45,803 bases of DNA from JALGWA01 sp964604955. Its GTDB lineage: Bacteria > Arandabacterota > Arandabacteria > Arandabacterales > JALGWA01. The position numbers and the translations under genes are program-made. Shown piece by piece: positions 40,417 through 45,803 of this stretch. The notes below the pieces were generated by a model. It was not told the DNA's origin. It was given only the letters and a program-made list of their open reading frames with translations, and ran no database searches. Positions within the stretch are counted from its first letter, which is position 1. Every line of letters starts with the position of its first letter. Location: positions 1 through 45,803 of the forward strand of contig CAZSBE010000011.1 of NCBI GenBank assembly GCA_964604955.1. Reading direction: 5' to 3'.

Positions 40417-41064
40417 TTATTGATGATAAAGGGCCTTGATGGCTCCCCAGCTGGCCGGCTCGGTAGCCATGCCGCACTCGTAAAGATCGATGCTCATCTG
40501 GAACTGGACGGCGTCGTCAAAAAGGTCGCAGTCTCTGGTATAGCCGCCCTGGTAAGAGCCGTCGCCGCACAGCGAGGCGTAATCACCGGTTCCGTCCTCG
40601 ATAATGATGACTATGCCGGACAGGGCAGTACCGCTGCACTCATCCGGATCGAGCACGCCGTCGCCGTCCCAGTCGGTGACCTGGAAACGCATATCGGCCA
40701 CGCCGGACATGCTCCCCACACCCGTCTGCTCGATGTAGAGGGCCGGACGGGTCGCCAGCAGGGGCGCGTCAAACGTCGCGGTCCACACGCTGGGAGCGCC
40801 CGGGGAGTAAATGTAGAAGGTGGTCCAGAGGTAGTCCCACCTGGGGCCCGGGTCGACCGGCCAACCGGTATCGTCAATCGCAATCGACCAGACGCCGGGC
40901 GCGAGGTCGCCGCCTACGATCTGGCCGGAGTAAATGACGTTGCCGACATCGGCTACCATGTTGCCTGTACCCAGGCAGAAGAAGTTCACGGTAATAATGT
41001 CCGCACTGGCCGCGCCCGCGACCAGCAGGCAAAAGGCAAAGAATATCGCTAACTTTCTCATCAT
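40417..41064 (-). CDS. Small secreted protein with C-terminal SWGAIKALY motif (sister A)
   Basis: A 215-residue protein with a signal peptide (1-21, FFAFCLLVAGAASA). It belongs to no family I recognise. It resembles its upstream neighbour (41170-41820) in order and motifs: DDTGWP followed by RWDYLWTTFY in the first half, an aspartate-rich, calcium-loop-like DWDGDGVLDPDE, several cysteines, and the C-terminal ATEPASWGAIKALYHQ. A start at either of two adjacent ATGs follows GGAGGGTAGGAA. It is probably co-transcribed with the sister gene and perhaps the C25 protease gene downstream (183 bp gap). Structural surface subunit, adhesin or hydrolase-associated domain are all possible. Confidence 0.8.
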   Translation of the reverse strand: MMRKLAIFFAFCLLVAGAASADIITVNFFCLGTGNMVADVGNVIYSGQIVGGDLAPGVWSIAIDDTGWPVDPGPRWDYLWTTFYIYSPGAPSVWTATFDAPLLATRPALYIEQTGVGSMSGVADMRFQVTDWDGDGVLDPDECSGTALSGIVIIIEDGTGDYASLCGDGSYQGGYTRDCDLFDDAVQFQMSIDLYECGMATEPASWGAIKALYHQ

Positions 41065-41169
41065 TTCCTACCCTCCATGATTCCTTGGAATTAAAGCCCC
41101 TAGACGCTCCGATACCTCGGCCGCGGCACCTCCCTTCTGACGTTGGTCTCTGACTGGTTTCCGTAAAGC

Positions 41170-41820
41170 CTATCTATACAGCGCTTTGATACTGCCCCAG
41201 GACGACGTCTCTGTCGCCGACGGGCAATCCGACAGGTTCACACTGCCGCTTCCGTTGGGCATGGCATCCGTCGCCGGCAAATACGCGAACGATATGTAAT
41301 TGTCCTGCATGGATCCCGCCCCACGCTTGCACTCAAGTTCGCCCGTCCCCACATTGCAGAGAATCGTGAAGCTGCCGTTTATGAGATTCTCCCCTTCCCT
41401 TTCGAAGGGATCGAATATGCCGTCCTCATCGATGTCCCTGAGTGTGATCTGTGGACGGAACTCACCGGCCACGGAACCGTTGAAGCCCGGAGGCGCAGAC
41501 GTGAACACGATTTCGTACCAGCCGTCGATCTCGCCCTTCCAGTTATACGCGCCGGGCGTGGAGTGGTCGTAATGGCCCGCGAAATAAGTGTTGAAAATGT
41601 AATCCCACCTTGCGACCTGGGTGGAAGGGCTAGGCCAACCGGTATCGTCGAGGCGGAAGTAGAAGGACCCGCTCGCGCCCCAGGTCATGGACCCCGAGTA
41701 CTCCGCCGGGCTATCCATGATCGTACCGGTCAGTTCCCAACCGAAGAACAGCATGTCCGCTGACGCCGCGGCTGGAAAGAAAACACAGACTGCAATGGCA
41801 CACGCGATAACTTTGTTCAT
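41170..41820 (-). CDS. Small secreted protein with C-terminal SWGSIKALY motif (sister B)
   Basis: A 216-residue exported protein (signal peptide about 1-21, ACAIAVCVFFPAAASA). It is a diverged paralogue of the 40417-41064 product, sharing DDTGWP with RWDYIFNTYF, the acidic loop DIDEDGIFDPFE, and the C-terminal ATETSSWGSIKALYR. The body is predicted mostly beta, with few charged residues before the acidic loop. No known family was recognised. GGAAGGAGAGG precedes the ATG, and a good promoter lies 115-143 bp upstream of the start. It is the first gene of the reverse-strand surface-protein unit. Confidence 0.82.
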   Translation of the reverse strand: MNKVIACAIAVCVFFPAAASADMLFFGWELTGTIMDSPAEYSGSMTWGASGSFYFRLDDTGWPSPSTQVARWDYIFNTYFAGHYDHSTPGAYNWKGEIDGWYEIVFTSAPPGFNGSVAGEFRPQITLRDIDEDGIFDPFEREGENLINGSFTILCNVGTGELECKRGAGSMQDNYISFAYLPATDAMPNGSGSVNLSDCPSATETSSWGSIKALYR

Positions 41821-41934
41821 AGGCTCCTCTCCTTCCGTGAGAAGTACGTTAGTAACTGGCGCTCATCACCACACGAGTGGTTCAGTCATTAGCCCTAATG
41901 CGAGCCAGGCATCACCCCCTCTATCACAGGAGAC

Positions 41935-41963
41935 AGTATATCACACGGAATCTGGCGAGTCAA
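41935..41963 (-). promoter_or_regulatory. Promoter of the reverse-strand secreted-protein unit
   Basis: On the reverse strand TTGACT (41963-41958) and TATACT (41940-41935) are 17 bp apart, giving a start near 41928 and a leader of about 108 nt before the gene ending at 41820. The divergent region 41821-42113 otherwise holds only AT-rich sequence (TATATATA near 42078-42085). That may be the -10 region for the forward PorV-like gene, but no convincing -35 was found. Confidence 0.72.
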
Positions 41964-42113
41964 CAAATTAAATAGTTGTAGGTTTCCTGCAAATCGTGGC
42001 GCCAAATGGGGACTCACACATTGTTTTGTAGGGCCCCCGGCTGAGACTGGAAAAACGGTATTGTGCCGCGGCCGTTTTATATATATGTAAAGGGTGAACG
42101 GGAGGTAGTGCCG

Positions 42114-43133
42114 TTGCGATCCTGGGTTTTGCATATAGTGGCACTTGTTGTGATATCGTTGCTCCCGTCCGTCTGCGGCTCAGCGTCTTTCTCCGCGGCC
42201 AATGTCGGCATGCTCCCCGGCGCATCTCCAAGCCAGGCTTATGTGAGCGAGGTGGCCGACCTCAACGATTTCTGGTGGAACCCCGCGGGTCTGGCGTATC
42301 TGGGGAGGGTGGAGGTCGCCGCCGGTTACATGGACTACCTGGCGTCGCTCAGGGGCGGCCTGGCGGGCTTCGGGGCTCCGACCCGCCGCGGGTGGGCGTA
42401 CGGCCTTTACCTGTCGTACCTCTCGACCGGGCGGCTTGACAGGACGGGCTTCGACGACCCCACCGGCGGCGCCGGAGAGACCTTCACTTTCGGCGAGCTC
42501 GTGGGTGGATTCTCTGCCGGGCTGAATCTCCACGAGACGCTGGCGGCCGGAGCGGGCCTCAAGTTCGCCAGGGAGCAGCTCGACGCGGACTTCAATACGG
42601 GGATTCTCGCTGACCTCGGAGCGAGTTTTCGTTTCTTGAGAAGGGGGGACTGGCCCGATAGAGGCCTGGCCGCCTACTTGAGCGCCACGGGAAGGAACCT
42701 GCTCGTCTACGAGGACGGTCAAAACGCACAGTCCCCGGCCGGGCTCGAAATCGGCGCCTCGGTGGCGGGAGCGGGCGGCACGCCCTTCTCTGGCGGGCTA
42801 TCGCTCTATGTCGGCAGGAGTGGCGTCCGCGAGATGAGGGCGGGCGTCGTGGGCCTGCTTTCGAAGGAGTTCCGGGCCCGCCTGGGATACCGGCGGCGGG
42901 TAGGCCGCAATTCGGACTCCTCGGCGGGTTTCTCCTGGGTGAGAGGACTGACGGCCGGCTTCGGTGTCCGCTTCGGCGGCGTATGGATCGACTACACCTA
43001 CGAGGACTCGAGCCCGCTGGACGCGATACACCGTTTCGGGCTCGCTTTCGNNNNNNNNNNTACATCCGGGGCGATTGAGTTCACGTATGGTCGAATCGGG
43101 GGTGATGCCTGGCGAACGTCGACATACGGATGA
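42114..43133 (+). CDS. PorV/UPF0164-type outer-membrane beta-barrel protein (contains assembly gap)
   Basis: About 339 residues as assembled. The signal peptide (1-24, hydrophobic VLHIVALVVISLLPSV) is followed by the family's start pattern, ADLNDFWWNPAGLAYL, then alternating strands with Gly/aromatic residues, and near the end DYTYEDSSPLDAIHRFGLAF. The last pattern is typical of PorV/PorQ/UPF0164 barrels. In type IX secretion PorV shuttles cargo at the outer membrane; other members are porin-like (FadL-like). Ten N (43051-43060) interrupt the gene, so the last 24 residues and the frame after the gap are unsure. The TTG at 42114 is chosen because GGAGG (42101-42105) is eight bases upstream; a GTG at 42108 would be too close to it. 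Confidence 0.75.
   Translation: MRSWVLHIVALVVISLLPSVCGSASFSAANVGMLPGASPSQAYVSEVADLNDFWWNPAGLAYLGRVEVAAGYMDYLASLRGGLAGFGAPTRRGWAYGLYLSYLSTGRLDRTGFDDPTGGAGETFTFGELVGGFSAGLNLHETLAAGAGLKFAREQLDADFNTGILADLGASFRFLRRGDWPDRGLAAYLSATGRNLLVYEDGQNAQSPAGLEIGASVAGAGGTPFSGGLSLYVGRSGVREMRAGVVGLLSKEFRARLGYRRRVGRNSDSSAGFSWVRGLTAGFGVRFGGVWIDYTYEDSSPLDAIHRFGLAFXXXXTSGAIEFTYGRIGGDAWRTSTYG
43051..43060. other. Assembly gap (10 N)
   Basis: Ten undetermined bases inside the PorV-like gene. A fixed-size run like this usually marks a scaffold join of unknown true length, so the link between the two sides is not proven by sequence. Confidence 0.95.
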
Positions 43134-43214
43134 TCATATCTGCAAGTCAAGAAGCGCGCTCTCCGCGCCACCGGGAGCGGGAGCCCAACGGTCAAATGGA
43201 GAAGGGGGAGTGAG

Positions 43215-45488
43215 ATGAGGACAGTATCCGCATTGCTCATCGCCGGCCTTTGCCTGGTGCTGATTCCCGCACTGGCGCTGGCTCTCACCTATACCACTCC
43301 GAATACGGCGGATGGCGTTATCGAGAACGCCACTCCGCAGCTCGGTGGAACGGAATGGGAAAGCGATGAACTGATGGACACCGATGGTGGAACGGATTTC
43401 CACCTCACCTGGGACGATACGATGTTCTTCAATGCAATCCAGGGCACGTATGCCGACCAGGAAGACGGGGACTATGACTGGTTCATAGCCTACGACACCG
43501 ACCTGACGCCGGGCTCGGGCGCGACGGCCGATGGTTACAGCCATGTGACCTTCACGGGCAAGTTTTTGCCCGAGGTCATCTACTACCGGGCCGGTGGTTT
43601 CGGCTGGTACGAATACAGCATCTGGAACGGCACGTCCTGGGACTTCCAGGGCTGGTCGGATGCCTGCAGCTACGGCGGCTGGAACGGCAACCTGGTCTCC
43701 GAATTGTGCATACCCGAGAGCCTCATCGTGAACGCGGAAAGTCTTGCGGTCTGCTCCTGGATCACCGATGAGGACCAGAACCAGGTAGTCGCCTCATTCC
43801 CCAGGGCCAATCCCATCGGGGCGACACCGCAGGCAATGGCCTATTTCTTTGTCGCCAGGGACACGGGCGCCGGAGTTGCCCCCAACGCGCTTCCGGTCGA
43901 ACCCACGCCTCCTTCGGCGACGGTGGACAATGAGAGAAGCTTCGCCCTTACCTGCACCGGCCTGGCGGACATCACTTCCGGGAACTGCGGAGCCACCACG
44001 GCCATGACGTTCTTCTACACTATCGACGGTTCGGACCCAGATTCCAACTCCTCGTTCGAAGTCGGCGTGTACGACACGTGCAGGGTAGGCGGCGACACCA
44101 CCGACACGTTCTACGCCATATTCTCGTCGGCGCCCGACGAGTCGACCGTCAAGTGGATCGCCAAGGGCGTTTCCAAGAGCGGCATAGTAGACTGGAGCGA
44201 CGCGGTCCAGTCCTTCGTCCAGGGCGGCAGCGCCTGGGTCGGCAACGAGGGCTCGACGCCCACCGACTGCACCATCTGGGCCGAGATCTACGAAGGGGAT
44301 GAAGGCGCCACGGCATGGATGAAATTCGACTACACCACTGACGGGACCGATCCCATGACCAGCGGCACGGTGCAGACGATTGACGGCACTTTCGACTCGA
44401 AGCTCGGCAACAACGATAAGTTCTACGCCGTGCTCGACATGGTCGTGGACGGTACGACCGTCAACTGGTTTGCCTACGGTACGGACGCTCACGACAATTA
44501 CGCCCAGAGCGATACGTTCTTCACCTTCGTCCAGGGCGACACGGCGGTCTACTACAACCTCAACTGCGTGCCGGACTCGAACTACGTCACCGCAGAGGTG
44601 GGCCCCGGCGGGCTGGGCTCCAACGCGGATTTCATCTGGACTGTTGACGGCTCGGATCCCAAGACGAGCGGCACGGCTTACACCGCCGTAGGATACTTCA
44701 TCGCGGCCACCGACTCGACCGACAGCCTCGGCGCCTACCTGACCGCCGATGTCGGCAACACCATCAAGTGGTACATCAAGGCCCGAGGCAGCGACAACTC
44801 CTATAGCGAGAGCCCTGTGCAGACCTGCACCGCCGGGGTGACGAGCGGTCCTGCGCTCTGTAACCTCGCCGAGGATGCAGGCTCTCTGGTTGTCAACGCG
44901 TCTATCTCGCCGAGAGGCTATGGTTCCGAGATCAGGTTCATTTACACGCATGACGGCTCGGATCCCAAGACCAGTCCGACGGCTTACAGTATCGAGGGCA
45001 GCTACGTGAGAGACGATAGCCCCGTCGGTGACTGCACCGATCCGACCGCGGTCTTCGACGCGCAGCTTTACGCGCTCCAGGGAGAGACCGTCAAGTGGTA
45101 TGCGCACGGCTGGTACCAGACGCATAATAAATACAACGGGCTCTTCGGCGACAGCGACGTCAGGACGTTCATCGCGGATTCCACGCATACCGGTGTCCCG
45201 CATGACGACGTCCGTGTCGTACGGCTCTCCAACTCGCCCAACCCGTTCACGGGAGCAACGAACATCATGTTCGCGCTCACGAGCGAGTCGTACGTGCGCA
45301 TCCGGGTTTATGACATCTCGGGAAGGATGGTCGCCAGCCTGTATGACGGGATGGCTGCAGAGGGCGAGAACGTAGTCAGGTGGACCGGTGAGACCGACAG
45401 GGGAGAGAGGCTCCCGGCCGGACTCTACTTCTACAGGTTCGAAACCCGTACTTTCCAGGCCACGAGAAAGGCGATTCTGATTAGATAG
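43215..45488 (+). CDS. Secreted repeat protein with FlgD-like/type IX-like sorting tail
   Basis: A 757-residue exported protein. The signal peptide is about 1-23. An N-terminal beta-sandwich-like domain follows (about 25-220, with TDFHLTWDDTMFFNAIQGTY), resembling carbohydrate-binding/DOMON-type modules. Four repeats of about 102-105 residues come next (about 235-650), each carrying a motif like YTxDGSDPxTSGTAY, close to the chitobiase C-terminal/Fn3-associated pattern. The tail (about 670-757) is SPNPFTGATNIMF, RVYDISGRMVASL, RWTGETDRGERLPAGLYFY, ending TRKAILIR. It matches the tail of the C25 protein. GAGAAGGGGGAGTGAG precedes the ATG. It is probably a surface glycan-binding or structural protein; no catalytic motif was seen. 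Confidence 0.85.
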   Translation: MRTVSALLIAGLCLVLIPALALALTYTTPNTADGVIENATPQLGGTEWESDELMDTDGGTDFHLTWDDTMFFNAIQGTYADQEDGDYDWFIAYDTDLTPGSGATADGYSHVTFTGKFLPEVIYYRAGGFGWYEYSIWNGTSWDFQGWSDACSYGGWNGNLVSELCIPESLIVNAESLAVCSWITDEDQNQVVASFPRANPIGATPQAMAYFFVARDTGAGVAPNALPVEPTPPSATVDNERSFALTCTGLADITSGNCGATTAMTFFYTIDGSDPDSNSSFEVGVYDTCRVGGDTTDTFYAIFSSAPDESTVKWIAKGVSKSGIVDWSDAVQSFVQGGSAWVGNEGSTPTDCTIWAEIYEGDEGATAWMKFDYTTDGTDPMTSGTVQTIDGTFDSKLGNNDKFYAVLDMVVDGTTVNWFAYGTDAHDNYAQSDTFFTFVQGDTAVYYNLNCVPDSNYVTAEVGPGGLGSNADFIWTVDGSDPKTSGTAYTAVGYFIAATDSTDSLGAYLTADVGNTIKWYIKARGSDNSYSESPVQTCTAGVTSGPALCNLAEDAGSLVVNASISPRGYGSEIRFIYTHDGSDPKTSPTAYSIEGSYVRDDSPVGDCTDPTAVFDAQLYALQGETVKWYAHGWYQTHNKYNGLFGDSDVRTFIADSTHTGVPHDDVRVVRLSNSPNPFTGATNIMFALTSESYVRIRVYDISGRMVASLYDGMAAEGENVVRWTGETDRGERLPAGLYFYRFETRTFQATRKAILIR
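44025..44971 (+). repeat. In-gene tandem repeats of about 306-315 bp
   Basis: The DGSDP-type codons recur at 44025, 44340, 44646 and 44952, giving spacings of 315, 306 and 306 bp. The last two units share an identical 20-mer, GACGGCTCGGATCCCAAGAC, at 44646 and 44952. This suggests recent unit duplication or gene conversion. Confidence 0.8.
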
Positions 45489-45507
45489 CGCCTGTTTACT
45501 CGGTCAA

Positions 45508-45539
45508 CCCCTGCTCCCCCGGAGGGAGCAGGGGTTTTT
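45508..45539 (+). terminator. Rho-independent terminator
   Basis: A perfect 11-bp stem, CCCCTGCTCCC (45508-45518) with GGGAGCAGGGG (45524-45534), has loop CCGGA and is followed by five T. It lies 20 bp after the stop of the 757-residue secreted protein. Confidence 0.92.
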
Positions 45540-45618
45540 GTCTGACTGCCGCGGCCGAGAGGATCGGGGGCCTGATCCTGATCGGCCTCGCTGCGGTAAT
45601 GCTCCTGGGCAGCCTCTG

Positions 45619-45803
45619 ATGGCCAGGCCCGGGTCCATTTACTCCTTGCCCGGCCGGGCGCCTCATGCTAAACAGGTAGCGGCTCTCGCGCTCGAGACTG
45701 AGGAGGGCGTTCTGGACAGAAAATTCCGCGTCCTTATGTGGGTCATTATAGTGTGTCTCGCGTTCCTCATCGGCGTCTATCTTCTCGTCGCCCATTACTC
45801 CTC
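45619..45803 (+). CDS. Unknown membrane protein, 3'-truncated by window edge
   Basis: An open frame of 61 codons runs from ATG 45619 off the right edge. A polar N-terminal stretch of about 45 residues (with ALALETEEGVLDRKFR) leads into one strong membrane helix, VLMWVIIVCLAFLIGVYLLV. This topology fits a single-pass protein such as a small division or signalling protein, but no family is recognisable. There is no clear ribosome binding site, and the same frame is open a little further upstream. It lies 80 bp after the terminator, so it starts a new transcription unit if real. Confidence 0.4.
   Translation, partial: MARPGSIYSLPGRAPHAKQVAALALETEEGVLDRKFRVLMWVIIVCLAFLIGVYLLVAHYS

Noticed and set aside
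1..45803. CRISPR arrays, transposases, integrases, phage genes, toxin-antitoxin pairs
   Set aside because: None seen. Repeats found are limited to two intergenic copies, one short tandem array and in-gene repeats.

Overview
This is a GC-rich bacterial chromosome segment with Gram-negative (diderm) envelope genes: an Omp85 barrel, TamB, lipoprotein and other barrel proteins. Two large secreted proteins end in the same FlgD-like/type IX-like sorting tail, and a PorV/UPF0164-type barrel lies beside them. Together these point to the FCB side of the tree, for example Krumholzibacteriota, Eisenbacteria or Latescibacteria. The phylum is an inference from gene style, not from a marker search. A 10-base run of N at 43051-43060 shows that this is a draft or metagenome assembly. 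Non-ATG starts (TTG and GTG) are common and are often backed by good Shine-Dalgarno sequences.

Layout. 1-7323: the 3' part of rsmE, then a promoter and an extended macromolecular-synthesis operon, rpsU-yqeY-mutS2-dnaG-rpoD. 7370-7660: a promoter, tRNA-CAU, tRNA-Val(CAC) and a terminator. 7682-10424: a degenerate Nif3-like gene, a C4 zinc-ribbon coiled-coil gene, RNase HI and the RNase P RNA; the last two overlap. 10515-16556: rel ((p)ppGpp synthase/hydrolase), the laccase-domain purine nucleosidase pgeF, a small barrel protein, dtd, maf, yjbQ and mtnA, many with start/stop overlaps. 16596-24399: a strong promoter, then rplM-rpsI-rpsB-tsf-pyrH-frr-uppS-cdsA-dxr-rseP, the widely conserved translation, isoprenoid and phospholipid cluster.

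24425-35803: a small repeat island and a reverse-strand lipoprotein gene, then a divergent promoter driving a TamA-like Omp85 gene, tamB, a very unusual protein joining a zinc metallopeptidase (HELTH), a TolB-type propeller and an Omp85-like barrel, and finally pcrA. In E. coli, bamA follows rseP; here a TamA/TamB pair occupies that place.

35800-45488: an accessory surface-protein region. The reverse strand carries two sister small secreted proteins that share a C-terminal SWGxIKALY motif, then a 1477-residue gingipain-like (C25) modular protease. The forward strand carries a PorV-like barrel and a repeat protein with a sorting tail, followed by a clear terminator. The region reads as secreted cargo plus a possible outer-membrane shuttle. 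The window ends inside an unrecognised membrane protein gene.

The best candidates for new biology are the protease-propeller-barrel fusion beside tamAB, the SWGxIKALY-ended secreted proteins with the neighbouring PorV-like gene, the Nif3-like protein without recognisable metal ligands, and the rnhA/rnpB overlap. No CRISPR array, transposase, integrase or phage gene was seen.
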